Below are positions 41,366-49,776 of a DNA stretch of 64,000 nt, in pieces. The stretch comes from Polyangiaceae bacterium (GTDB lineage Bacteria; Myxococcota_A; Polyangia; Polyangiales; Polyangiaceae). Position 1 is the stretch's first letter; the number at the start of each line of letters is the position of its first letter. A program made the translations under genes and the position numbers. Below the pieces are notes generated by a model that ran no database searches, had not been told where the DNA came from, and saw only the letters and a list, made by a program, of their open reading frames with translations. The DNA lies in NCBI GenBank assembly GCA_025936115.1, contig JAICTZ010000006.1, positions 1 to 64,000 on the forward strand, written 5' to 3'.

Positions 41366-42415
41366 ATGGCGCTCGACCTCGACCTCGCCGAAACCGAACG
41401 CGTCGGGGCGTGGCTCGCCCGCGTCACAGGGCAGCGAGGCCGTTTCGAGCTCGCGCCGGTTCGGGGCGGCGCGTCACCGCGACGTTTTTACCGCGTCGAG
41501 TTCCGCGGCGGGCGCGACGGGAGTGCGATCGTCATGCTGGTACCGCCGGAAACGCCCGACGTAGCCTTCGCGCGCGAGCGCGGACGCGCGTGGCCGTTTC
41601 TCGAGGTTCGTGAGCTACTTGCGACTGCGGGCGTCCGCGTTCCGGCCTTGTTCGCTGAGGCGTGCGACGAAGGGCTGCTCCTGGTCGAGGATCTCGGTCA
41701 AACGCTCGCCGAGCACCTCGAACGGCACCCAGGCGACCGCGAGACCCTCTACCGCGCCGCCGTTTGCGACCTCGCTCGCGCACAGAGCGCGCTCGACCCA
41801 TTGCCGGCCGATTCCGTCGTCCGCCTGCGTCAATTCGACGCGACGCTCTACACGAGCGAGCTCGAGCATTTTTGGGATTGGGCGATCGCCGCGCGCGCCG
41901 TCGACGCGCCGCGCCCGCCGTTCCAGCGTGCACTGACTTTTCTCGTCGAAGAACTGTGCGCTCTCCCGCGCGCCTTCGCCCATCGGGATTATCAGAGCCG
42001 CAACCTGCTCGTGACGGACTCGAGCCGGGGCCAAGCGCTCGGCTGGATCGACTTCCAGGACGCCCTGCTCGGCCCGCGCGCCTACGACCTCGTCGCCCTC
42101 CTCTGCGACAGCTATCAACCTTTCGATCGCACCTTCGTCGACCGCCGCCTCGACGACTACGCGGACGCGCGCGCTCTCCCGTCGTCCGAGCGCCGCGCCC
42201 TCGCCCACGAATTCGACCTCCTCACCGTCCAGCGCAAATTGAAAGACGCCGGTCGCTTCATCTTCATCGAGCGACGCCGCCACGACCCGAGCTTCCTCCC
42301 CTTCGTCGCCCCGACGCTCGACATCGTCACGAGCGCCCTCGATCGCCTCGCGGACGAACCCGCATTCCGTGACCTCGCGGCAATCGTGGCGGCGGCGCGG
42401 CGGGCGTGCGAATGA
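41366..42415 (+). CDS. amgK: Aminoglycoside phosphotransferase-family kinase, AmgK-like
   Basis: A 349-residue kinase of the APH fold, closest in motifs to AmgK, which phosphorylates N-acetylmuramate/N-acetylglucosamine at C1 in cell-wall recycling. Catalytic loop HRDYQSRNLLVTD near residue 205 and metal site IDFQDALLGPRAYDLVALL follow the family exactly. An ATG at 41366 (MALDLDLAETERVG) is chosen over 41339, which overlaps the divergent rsmG start by two bases. MurU (the usual partner uridylyltransferase) is not in the window, but manC-like nucleotidyltransferases sit at 16 kb. Function is by family resemblance. Confidence 0.82.
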   Translation: MALDLDLAETERVGAWLARVTGQRGRFELAPVRGGASPRRFYRVEFRGGRDGSAIVMLVPPETPDVAFARERGRAWPFLEVRELLATAGVRVPALFAEACDEGLLLVEDLGQTLAEHLERHPGDRETLYRAAVCDLARAQSALDPLPADSVVRLRQFDATLYTSELEHFWDWAIAARAVDAPRPPFQRALTFLVEELCALPRAFAHRDYQSRNLLVTDSSRGQALGWIDFQDALLGPRAYDLVALLCDSYQPFDRTFVDRRLDDYADARALPSSERRALAHEFDLLTVQRKLKDAGRFIFIERRRHDPSFLPFVAPTLDIVTSALDRLADEPAFRDLAAIVAAARRACE

Positions 42416-42758
42416 GCGATACACGGACGCCTGCGGCGGAACACATCGCCGTCGAGTGTATGGCCGCCGGGGCGAACTGGGCTCGCTGAGGGTGACTCGA
42501 GCTGATGCGGAAGGACCATGCAGAAGCATCTCGTGGCCCGCACATAGGCAAAAACCTAGCGACGCGCACATCCTGTGCGAGCGGACGCTGGCCCGCCGTG
42601 CGCTCTCGATCAAGGTGCAGAAGAGCCCCGTGACTTCGGTACGGCACTGCGACCACGATCTCTCAATGGTTCTTCCAGTCCGATAACAACCCGGCGGACG
42701 GCGCTCGGTGCTTGGGTGTCGAGACTCCACGCGCCGTCTGTGGTGAGGAGCCGCCGCA

Positions 42759-42779
42759 CGGAGCGTCTCGTGCGCTCCG
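42759..42779. repeat. REP-like hairpin 1
   Basis: CGGAGCG-TCTCGTG-CGCTCCG is a perfect 7-bp stem with a 7-base loop. It is 188 bases downstream of the transposase gene end. Identical stem and nearly identical loop recur 39 bases further on. Confidence 0.7.
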
Positions 42780-42797
42780 ATCGGCAAGGCCAGCTCG

Positions 42798-42818
42798 CGG
42801 AGCGTCTCATGCGCTCCG
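42798..42818. repeat. REP-like hairpin 2
   Basis: CGGAGCG-TCTCATG-CGCTCCG, the same stem as hairpin 1 with one loop change (G to A). The pair of hairpins in the same orientation at close spacing beside a REP-associated transposase resembles a BIME. Confidence 0.7.
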
Positions 42819-42966
42819 ACGTGTGGTGCGGGGGAGCGCACGGGCATCTCCCAACGCTTGGAGGTGTGGTGCGAAGCCAGCGCGGGACGGCTCGCTCCGA
42901 TGTGTGGACGGGGGACCAGGATGAACGTGCGCTACGTCGCTGCTGGTCACGCCTCTATTTCGCTCG

Positions 42967-43743
42967 TCAGCGCGCGGGCGGCTCCGAAATCCCAATGAGC
43001 CCGCGCTTGCGCCAGCCGACGCGTCCCAGCCATGTGCGTGACGAACCGACCGCCGCTGCGCGCGCAATCCGTATTGGTCCTGTGGCTACCAGGGCGTCCC
43101 AGTGCGACAGGCCCGCATCCTGATGCCACCACCCAACTCCCCAAGCCGCTTCCACTGCAAACGGCGGCGGCGTTCCCGAGGCAGGCGACCATTCACGAAA
43201 CCCGTCGAAGGCTGCTGCCGAGGAATAAGGATCGAGCCCGGGACGCAGCGCCCTCGGCGCGTGTTTCCGAAAATTCGCAACGACGTAAACGATGGCATTG
43301 CGAACCGCTCGAGGGGACGTGAGCGCGCGTCCGTGCCAACGTCCGGACCACAGCGGACCACGGCGCGACAAAAGATCGTTCACGTACCGCGCAATGCGAA
43401 TAGCGACGCTGCGCATGCCGCTCGAGAGTGCTCGCTTGTCCGCTGCCTCGACGATGAGATGCACATGGTCGCGCTGCACGGAAAAATGCACGATGCGAAA
43501 GCGCTCAGGATCGCGACGCGCGGCACGCAACAGGGCGAGCCGCACGCTGGGAAACAAGAACTGACTCCGGAGCGGTGTGAGGCGAGAACGCAGGGTGACG
43601 TGCACCGGCTCCGAAGCGCGGTGCACAGGCCGCGTTCGATGAGGCGTGCTCGGCCGAGGTCCGGGTTTGCGCCCAGCGCCCTGCCGGGCGCCGCCCCAGG
43701 TGTTGGGAAATACCAACGTCAGTTGAGGCGGCTTACTTCGCAT
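42967..43743 (-). CDS. REP-associated tyrosine transposase (RAYT, Y1 HUH family)
   Basis: A 258-residue IS200-like transposase of the RAYT type, which handles single-stranded REP hairpins. The HUH motif is QRDHVHLIVEA near residue 95. Other landmarks: ARQGAGRKPGPRP at the N-terminus, VHVTLRSRLTPLRSQF, RYVNDLLSRRGPLWSGRWHG, and VRNAIVYVVANFRKHAPR in the region of the catalytic Tyr. The ATG at 43743 is chosen; upstream residues are unlike the family. No terminal inverted repeats or target duplication were seen, which is normal for RAYTs. The hairpins at 42759 and 42798 are the likely substrate. Confidence 0.85.
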   Translation of the reverse strand: MRSKPPQLTLVFPNTWGGARQGAGRKPGPRPSTPHRTRPVHRASEPVHVTLRSRLTPLRSQFLFPSVRLALLRAARRDPERFRIVHFSVQRDHVHLIVEAADKRALSSGMRSVAIRIARYVNDLLSRRGPLWSGRWHGRALTSPRAVRNAIVYVVANFRKHAPRALRPGLDPYSSAAAFDGFREWSPASGTPPPFAVEAAWGVGWWHQDAGLSHWDALVATGPIRIARAAAVGSSRTWLGRVGWRKRGLIGISEPPAR

Positions 43744-43990
43744 CACGACCTCCGTTCGAGCCGATGCAGGCTGCAGCCGTTGCAAGCTACGGCGCGCCAA
43801 TCCACTCAAAAGCGACGCGTCGACTCTACCACCGAAGGGCTAGAGCTTGATAAGGGCAATACCACATCGACAGATGGATTGTCAATAACTATGTCCTTCG
43901 TCGCGGGCTCAGCCGTGACAAGAACTCGAGTAGATGCGCACGTAAGAGATCGACGCTCGCACATTCGCGGCGTCGCGTGACTCCCGTCCC

Positions 43991-44158
43991 GTTCACGCGT
44001 GGTCTGTCGTCGTTCACGCGTGGTCTGTCGTCGTTCACGCGTGGTCTGTCGTCGTTCACGCGTGGTCTGTCGTCGTTCACGCGTGGTCTGTCGTCGTTCA
44101 CGCGCGGCACGTCGTCGTTCCCACCGCGCGCGTCGTCGTTCACGCGACGCGCGCCGCG
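43991..44158. repeat. 21-bp tandem array (five perfect and three diverged units)
   Basis: GTTCACGCGTGGTCTGTCGTC repeats exactly at 43991, 44012, 44033, 44054 and 44075, then units at 44096, 44117 and 44138 are diverged. The 21-bp period keeps reading frames open on both strands (minus: VNDDRPR units). The array lies 37 bases past the stop codon of the SRPBCC-TerB gene, in the 451-base gap 43744-44194 that holds no other recognisable gene. A short minus-strand frame (about 84 codons from 44143) crosses it, but no ribosome site or homology supports translation. Confidence 0.9.
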
Positions 44159-44194
44159 AGCAGTTGCGGTTCGAGCCGTTGAGCGGCGGCGCGT

Positions 44195-45106
44195 CTACGC
44201 TTCGCTCAGCACGCGATCCGCCCCATCGACGAGTGCCGGCAATGAGCCGTCGGGGATGCCGGCGGCTTCGGCGAGGTGGCGGAGGAGTTCGAGCTCGCCG
44301 AGGGACATGCCGTCGCTGACGAGAGCGACCACGACAGCGGCGGTGACACCTTCGAGGCCCACGGCGGAGTTGAGCAGGCGTTGGCCGACGTGCACGGCTT
44401 CGGCGGCGATGCGTTCGGAGCTGGCAGCGGCGGAGAGTTCTTGGAGTCGTCGGTCGATGAACATTCGCTCGTCCTTCGCGCCGATGAGCGCAGCGAGCCG
44501 GTCGATGGCGTCCCGTTCGCTCGCCTCGACGACGTTGTCCGCGACGGCCACGAGGCACGTGGCTTCGAGCACGGCCCGTTTGGCGTCGACGCCCAGAGCG
44601 GCGATGGGTTTGAGCGACGCGAGGGCCTTGTCCAGGTTGCCGGCGGCTTTGCCGGGTTGGAAGAGCCCCTGTTCGAGGTCGCGCTTGTCCTCCGCCAGCG
44701 CCTTCTTCATCACCTGGCGCCCGCCCGCGGCGAAGAGCGGGCCGAGCAACTTGCGGCCGAGAGTCGCCGGGGCGTCGGCGCTGAGCTCGACGTTGGTTGC
44801 GTCCGGGCCGAGCGGCACGAAGCGATGCACGAGCACCATGCCGGCGTTCGTGCCTTCGAGGTAGCGGATCACGAACGACCCGTCTTCGGCATCCTCGAGC
44901 AACGAGACGTCGTATTGCGGCATGCCGAGAATGCGAAACGTCGTGCGGATCTTGCGCTGGCCCGGCTCCGCGGGCTCCCACGCGTACTGGATGCTCGGAT
45001 GCACGTTGTTTCGGATGTGATGATCGATGTCCCGATACTGTTGCCTCACGACTTCGGCAGGACGCTCCATGCGAAGCGACGCGGTGATGCGAATCGAATC
45101 GGACAT
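44195..45106 (-). CDS. Fusion: SRPBCC (START-like) domain + TerB-like domain
   Basis: A 303-residue protein. Residues 1-145 are a polyketide-cyclase/START-like lipid-binding fold of the SRPBCC type (SDSIRITASLRMERPAEVVR, RDIDHHIRNNVHPSIQYAWE, FRILGMPQYDVSLLEDAEDG, VELSADAPATLGRKLLGPLF). Residues about 175-300 resemble the TerB tellurite-resistance helical domain (EATCLVAVADNVVEASERDA, VAVVAL-type helix and SDGMSLGELELLRHLAEAAG). The ATG at 45106 has a good ribosome site (GGGAGGTCACG). No other ter genes are near. The combination suggests a membrane-lipid or stress-sensing role, which is inference. Confidence 0.75.
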   Translation of the reverse strand: MSDSIRITASLRMERPAEVVRQQYRDIDHHIRNNVHPSIQYAWEPAEPGQRKIRTTFRILGMPQYDVSLLEDAEDGSFVIRYLEGTNAGMVLVHRFVPLGPDATNVELSADAPATLGRKLLGPLFAAGGRQVMKKALAEDKRDLEQGLFQPGKAAGNLDKALASLKPIAALGVDAKRAVLEATCLVAVADNVVEASERDAIDRLAALIGAKDERMFIDRRLQELSAAASSERIAAEAVHVGQRLLNSAVGLEGVTAAVVVALVSDGMSLGELELLRHLAEAAGIPDGSLPALVDGADRVLSEA

Positions 45107-45200
45107 CGTGACCTCCCGAAACCTACGGACGACGGCCGCGGCCGGATCATTTCCACCCGCACGAATATCGTAACCCCGCGCGCGCGTCACCGTTCTGAAA

Positions 45201-46178
45201 TCATGAGCCCGCGGGCCGCAAGCGTTCAGCACCGACGCGGGCGAGCGCATGATCGCAGAAACAAATCGCCCCCGCGGGCCCGGCGATGCCCACTTTTGCG
45301 GCGACTTGCCGCACGATCGTCACGCCGTGCGCCGGCCGCTCGAGCGCGAGATGGACGTGCGAATGGCGGACACCCATGCCGCCTCCGATCACGCGGCCCG
45401 TCCGCTCACTCACGAGCGCCGCGTCGAGGGCATCTTCGAGCACACGGCGCCGCGCCAAGGCGCGACGCACGTCCGCTTCGTCGTTTTCGTAACGCAGGTA
45501 CGCGAAGAGCTCGCGAGCGCGCGTGAAGCGCGCCGACGCGAACGGGGCCCCCGCGAGATAGGATTTCAAGAGCTCGGGCATGAACGTCGAGACGAGCACG
45601 AGGTCGGATTCCGGCGTCGGCTGCTCGCTCGTGCCCTCGAGCTCGAGCAGGTACCAGCGCTGCTCGCCGCCGAGCGACCAGAGCGGAACGTCCGGTAGAC
45701 CGGCGTGAACACCGGCGACCGCGGCTTCGATCGCGTCCTTCAACTCGGCGAGCGCGAAAAAGCGAGCGGCAGCCGGGCGCGCCTGCACGACCGTGAGCGC
45801 ACCACCGCGCGGCGCGGCCAAGACCGTGGCCTCGCCGAGCCAGTCGTCGACGCGCGCCTCACCGAGCAGGAGCTCGAGCAGCGTCTCGAGCGCCTCGTGC
45901 TCCGCCACGTCGCCGCGACCGCCGGGCAGCTCGACGACGACGTCGACCAAGTGACCGCGTGCAATGCCGGCGCGTGCGCGTGCCGAACCGAAATCGACCC
46001 CGTGACGTTCGCGCGTGACGGCGAGAGCGTCCGCGAAGGGTCGCGCCGGCGCGCCGCGTGCCGGGTCGAGTGCGGCACGGAGCTCCGCTTCGTCGAGCGG
46101 CGGCGCCGTCGGCTCCAAAGAGACGCACCACGCCGCGTCCTCGCGCGCTTCCCGACGGCTCGCATCGCGCTCGGCCAT
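45201..46178 (-). CDS. Hypothetical protein, coupled to RlpA
   Basis: A 325-residue soluble-looking protein with no signal peptide and no recognised family. It is Ala/Leu/Glu-rich with a beta-containing middle (VDVVVELPGGRGDVAEHEAL, GGEQRWYLLELEGTSEQPTP, DLVLVSTFMPELLKSYLAGA) and a conserved-looking C-terminal part: TGRVIGGGMGVRHSHVHLAL and GAICFCDHALARVGAERLRP. Two HxH-like and CxCDH elements near the end could bind metal. It follows the rlpA gene by five bases, so they are cotranscribed; a cell-envelope role is possible. Function not assigned. Confidence 0.6.
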   Translation of the reverse strand: MAERDASRREAREDAAWCVSLEPTAPPLDEAELRAALDPARGAPARPFADALAVTRERHGVDFGSARARAGIARGHLVDVVVELPGGRGDVAEHEALETLLELLLGEARVDDWLGEATVLAAPRGGALTVVQARPAAARFFALAELKDAIEAAVAGVHAGLPDVPLWSLGGEQRWYLLELEGTSEQPTPESDLVLVSTFMPELLKSYLAGAPFASARFTRARELFAYLRYENDEADVRRALARRRVLEDALDAALVSERTGRVIGGGMGVRHSHVHLALERPAHGVTIVRQVAAKVGIAGPAGAICFCDHALARVGAERLRPAGS

Positions 46179-46183
46179 GCGCG

Positions 46184-46825
46184 TCAGTGCCTGTGCACGT
46201 GCGACTTTTTCGCCGGCGCCACGCCGCGCTCCACGATGTCGGCACGCACGTCGGCGACTCCACGCCGCAGCATGCCGAGCTCTTCCGCCGCAGCCGTCGA
46301 CAAATCCAAAATGCGTCCTTTCTTCCCGTAAGGCCCGCGATCGTTCACCCGAACGTACACCGTGGCGCGCGTGTCGAGGCGCGTGACGCGGAGCACGGTA
46401 CCGAACGGCAAGGTGCGATGCGCGGCCGTGAAGCGCCGCGGCTCGAACACCTCGCCGCTCGCCGTCTTGCGACCCGCGAAGCTAGCTCCGTAATAGGACG
46501 CTTCACCCTTGAGCACGCCCTGCGAACGACGTCGGCCGTAGCGTTCGGCGAGCTCGCGCTGTTCGCGCGAATAGTCGGCCGGCGACGCGTGCGCATGCTG
46601 CGGAGCTGCGTCCGTGCGCGGCGCCGGCTCACGCGCGTCGGCATCGTCGAGCGCGTCGTCGGGTACGAGCTCGCGCGAGGAGGGCGGGTCGGCCGGTGTG
46701 CGCGTGACGGGCGGCGGCGTACGGCACTCGCTCAGCGCGAGTACGAGTGCCCCCCAATGCGCGCAGCGCCAAAACCAGAGGCGCTCGGAGCGTGGTGCTC
46801 TCGCCTGCTCGAGCCCAAGCGTCAT
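46184..46825 (-). CDS. rlpA: RlpA-family lytic transglycosylase/septal lipoprotein
   Basis: A 213-residue protein with a double-psi beta-barrel as in RlpA, which cuts denuded glycan at septa. A poorly formed signal ends in lipobox LSEC (GALVLALSECRTPPP), followed by a Pro/Asp/Ala linker. Domain landmarks: GEASYYGASFAGRKTASGEV, FTAAHRTLPFGTVLRVTRLD, VYVRVNDRGPYGKKGRILDL and STAAAEELGM. The catalytic Asp in NDRGPY and the His in TAAHRTLP are present. No SPOR domain is seen, so septal targeting by that route is not expected. First gene of the operon with 45201-46178. Confidence 0.85.
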   Translation of the reverse strand: MTLGLEQARAPRSERLWFWRCAHWGALVLALSECRTPPPVTRTPADPPSSRELVPDDALDDADAREPAPRTDAAPQHAHASPADYSREQRELAERYGRRRSQGVLKGEASYYGASFAGRKTASGEVFEPRRFTAAHRTLPFGTVLRVTRLDTRATVYVRVNDRGPYGKKGRILDLSTAAAEELGMLRRGVADVRADIVERGVAPAKKSHVHRH

Positions 46826-47007
46826 CCAGAGTGACCTTAACCCGAGCGCTCCGGCTCACACAATCGCACAGCGACCGCCGGCGTTCGCGCGCGCCGCGAT
46901 TTTTGCAGCGCGCGTCACGCTAACTCAATCATTTCGCGTCACTTCACGCTGCGCGCCGTCACGTCGCAGGGCTCTAGCATCGAGTCGCACCCTGGCGCCG
47001 CTCGAGC

Positions 47008-49092
47008 TCACTTCGCCGCAAGCTCGCTCTTCTTGTCGAGCGTGAGCTCCGCCAAGCGATCTTCGAGCGTGACGCGTTGAGCGAGAATTTGCCCGTCGAT
47101 GTCCGCGACCGCGAGCGTGAGCTTTTGCAAGCGCTGGCTGCTCTCGTCCATCTTCTGCGCGAGCGAGTGACTCAGCGCTTGCGCTTGCGAGACGCGCCGA
47201 AGCGAGACGAGCTGTTCGTTGAGCTCGTCGATGCGCGTCCGATACGTCTCGCTCTGCAGCTCCGCGGTCTGGCGCTTCTCCTCGAGCTCGGCCATGCGAC
47301 GATGGAGCTCCACCACTTGCTCGAGCGCGGCGCGCGTATTCGGTTCGAGTCGGGCCGCGGACGCTTGCAAGAACAGCTTGAGCTCGGCGATGCCGCCTTC
47401 ACTCCGGATATCGACCGATTTTTTGATGGGCGTTGCTTCCTCGAGCGTGAGCTTTTCGGACGCATTCGCCGCGAGTTTCACCGGGACGAGGTACGCGTCG
47501 CGGAACTTCTCGACGCCCTGCCGCGGCGACTCGAGCGTGTAGCCGTCGGCGACGGCGTGGCGCACGTAGACGATCACGGGCGATAGTCCCCGGTTGGTGA
47601 GCTCGAGCTCCGTCGTGCGAAAGCGGCGCGCCTCGGTCGTCAGCACGCCTCGTTCGGCGGTCACGAGGCGATCGATGGTTTCGCGCGTGCCGTCCTTCTC
47701 GTCGATCAGGACCTTGCGATCGAGCGAAAACGGGACGAACGCACGGCTCTTCGGCTGGATCGGATCGCTCAGGCCCTCGCCCAAGAACTGTCCGTCGGCG
47801 TAAACGGTGACGGGGCCCGGATCCAGCGTGTGCTCCGTCGGGTTGTCGAAGAGCACGGCGCGGAACGCAAAGCGCTTGGAACCGCGCGCCGAGATCGGAT
47901 CGTACAGGTAGACGGGCTCGGCGTGCACCGCGGACGAGAGCACGTTGACCATCGCCGAGTGGTTCTTCTCGACGTCGAGCGGCATCTGCGTGAGAAAGTA
48001 GGCGTCGCCGAGCGGCTCGTCGGGTGCCGCGGACGTGGGTTGTGCCGGCGCCGGGGTTTCGCCGCCGACCGCTAGCACGCGAGCCGTGTCGCCCGTCGAG
48101 CTTTGGCCCGTGCCGACCACTTCGATCTGTTCTGCCGGTACGCCGTCCTTGATCAGGCTGTCTCGCACGACGTTCGCGTTCGCGAGCGACGCGCTCTTGC
48201 GGTCCGAGTCCTCGGGCTTGGCATAGCCTTCGACGCGGATCTTTTGTTTGGTGCTGCGAGCGCGCTGGGCGACGGCAGAAAGGCCGTCATCGCGCGCGCC
48301 CGCTTGGCCGCCACCCGCTGCGAACGACTCGGCGGGCGACGGCATCGCCGCCGGCATCGTGCTGTGCGAGTTCCGCTTGGGGGAGCGCTCCGCCAACTGC
48401 TCGAGCCTGGGCGCCCGCGCCGGTTCGGGCGCCACGCGTTTGACCGCGCCGAGCAGCTCCACCTCCTTCTTCGCGACCTGGTAGGGCGTGCCACCTGTCG
48501 GGGGCGCGACGCCGAGCGCCGTCTCGTCGGTGAGCGTCTCGCGATCGACGAAGTGAACGCTCCGCAAGTCGTACTTGAACGACAGCGCCGACGTGGAGCC
48601 GACGCCGATCGCCACGTGCTTCCAATCCTCGCCCGAGACGTTGTGCACCACGGCCCACGCCTCGAGCTTCGCGGGTTCCTTGCCGTGAAGCTCGAGCCGG
48701 TAGCTCGGCTTCCACGACGGACTCTCCGTCACGTACGTGATCTTGAGCTCGTAGGTGCCGTCCTGCGGCAGCTCGAGCCGAATCTTCACCTCGTCGTCCT
48801 GATCGTCGAGCGTCGGGAACGAAATCGGTACGAGCTTGCCGCTCCGAACGTCCTCGACCGTGAGTGACTTCAAGAAATCGTCGAGTCGCTGCCCCGGCAC
48901 CTCGAGCGTCAGCTCGTTGCCCTTCACGATCGCGCGCCGCTCGAAGTAAGCGACGCCGTTCCGATACACGACCACGCGCCCGAGCGCGGCCTCGGTATGA
49001 ATCGGCGGCGTCACGGCGCGCGCCGATGCGCACCCGCTCGCACCCGCCAACACCAACAAGAGCCCAGGACCGACCGTGAACTTGCGCGACAT
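47008..49092 (-). CDS. DUF4139-domain lipoprotein with an embedded OmpA-like segment
   Basis: A 694-residue predicted lipoprotein (signal GLLLVLAGASGCASARA, lipobox ASGC). The DUF4139 core is spread over the length: VVVYRNGVAYFERRAIVKGN, VRLELP-type strands, YVTESPSWKPSYRLELHGKE, LVTAERGVLTTEARRF and LTNRGLSPVIVYVRH. Between the two halves a segment like an OmpA domain is present (KIRVEGYAKPEDSDRKSASL, ANANVVRDSLIKDGVPAEQ, IEVVGTGQSSTGD). The C-terminal 130 residues are a coiled coil (ELHRRMAELEEKRQTAELQS). The ATG at 49092 has GGAGG at correct spacing; 49101 is too close. Role unknown; a cell-wall link is plausible. Confidence 0.8.
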   Translation of the reverse strand: MSRKFTVGPGLLLVLAGASGCASARAVTPPIHTEAALGRVVVYRNGVAYFERRAIVKGNELTLEVPGQRLDDFLKSLTVEDVRSGKLVPISFPTLDDQDDEVKIRLELPQDGTYELKITYVTESPSWKPSYRLELHGKEPAKLEAWAVVHNVSGEDWKHVAIGVGSTSALSFKYDLRSVHFVDRETLTDETALGVAPPTGGTPYQVAKKEVELLGAVKRVAPEPARAPRLEQLAERSPKRNSHSTMPAAMPSPAESFAAGGGQAGARDDGLSAVAQRARSTKQKIRVEGYAKPEDSDRKSASLANANVVRDSLIKDGVPAEQIEVVGTGQSSTGDTARVLAVGGETPAPAQPTSAAPDEPLGDAYFLTQMPLDVEKNHSAMVNVLSSAVHAEPVYLYDPISARGSKRFAFRAVLFDNPTEHTLDPGPVTVYADGQFLGEGLSDPIQPKSRAFVPFSLDRKVLIDEKDGTRETIDRLVTAERGVLTTEARRFRTTELELTNRGLSPVIVYVRHAVADGYTLESPRQGVEKFRDAYLVPVKLAANASEKLTLEEATPIKKSVDIRSEGGIAELKLFLQASAARLEPNTRAALEQVVELHRRMAELEEKRQTAELQSETYRTRIDELNEQLVSLRRVSQAQALSHSLAQKMDESSQRLQKLTLAVADIDGQILAQRVTLEDRLAELTLDKKSELAAK

Positions 49093-49147
49093 CTTCGTCA
49101 TCCTCCGTACGGAGAACGCCGGCCGCGACTTCCCGCTTACACCGCGA

Positions 49148-49756
49148 TCAGTGCTCGAACGGCGCCGTATCCCCGGCGCCCGCGCGAATGATGACCGGCT
49201 CTTGGCCCGTGAGGTCGACCACCGTCGTGGGGTCGGTGCCCCCGGGGCCGCAGTCGAGGACCATGGCGAGACCGGGGAATTCCACGTCGAGCTCGCGCGC
49301 GTCGATGTGCGGCGTTTCACCGTGGCGCGCCGCAGTGCTCGAAACGATCGGATGGCCGAGGCCTTCGACGAGCGCGAGCGCCACCGGGTGGTTCGGGATG
49401 CGCACACCGACGGTCTTTCGGTGCCCCTGCACGGCGCGCGGCACGTCGTGCGTCGCTTCCAGAATGAAGCAGTAAGGGCCCGGCAGGTACTTGCGCAGCA
49501 CCTTGAACACGCGATCGTGCATCACCGCGTATTTCGAGATTTCGGTCATGTCGCGGCAGACGAAGGCGAGCATCTGCGTGCGCTCCATGCCCTTGATTTG
49601 ATAAAGGCGGTTGAGCGCCTTCTTGTTGAACATGTCGCAGCCGAGGCCGTAAACGGTGTCGGTCGGGTAGCCGATGACCTCGCCCGCCACGAGCGCGTCG
49701 ACGGCACGGCGGATTTTGCGGGGCTCCGGCCCGAACGGATTGATCTCGAGCAACAT
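49148..49756 (-). CDS. YciO-like Sua5/YrdC/TsaC-family protein
   Basis: A 202-residue protein of the L-threonylcarbamoyladenylate synthase superfamily. Landmarks: RRAVDALVAGEVIGYPTDTV, YGLGCDMFNKKALNRLYQIK, MLAFVCRDMTEISKYAV, LPGPYCFILEATHDVPRAVQ and KTVGVRIPNHPVALALVEGL, HPIVSSTAA. The CRDMTEIS and the TTVVDLTGQEPVIIRAGAGD segments match the YciO branch more than TsaC itself. Relatives can make tRNA t6A precursor, though YciO activity is weak. Lies between a GH35 and a DUF4139 gene on the same strand. Confidence 0.85.
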   Translation of the reverse strand: MLLEINPFGPEPRKIRRAVDALVAGEVIGYPTDTVYGLGCDMFNKKALNRLYQIKGMERTQMLAFVCRDMTEISKYAVMHDRVFKVLRKYLPGPYCFILEATHDVPRAVQGHRKTVGVRIPNHPVALALVEGLGHPIVSSTAARHGETPHIDARELDVEFPGLAMVLDCGPGGTDPTTVVDLTGQEPVIIRAGAGDTAPFEH

Positions 49757-49776
49757 GCGAATCTTGGGGGTCGCGT

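Larger units (their letters stand above)
42416..42966. other. Non-coding gap next to the transposase, with repeated hairpins
   Basis: A 551-base stretch with several open frames, none with a recognisable protein or consistent start. It contains two matching hairpins (42759-42779 and 42798-42818) and related fragments near 42889 (GCTCGCTCCGATGTGTGG, similar to CGCTCCGACGTGTGG at 42812). This looks like REP-type repeats around the transposase rather than a gene. Confidence 0.6.

Noticed and set aside
42575..43123. Plus-strand open frame in the gap beside the transposase
   Set aside because: No homology, composition typical of shadow frames, runs into the RAYT gene antisense.
43102..43980. Plus-strand open frame opposite the transposase
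   Set aside because: Antisense to the RAYT gene, Arg/His-rich, no recognisable domain.
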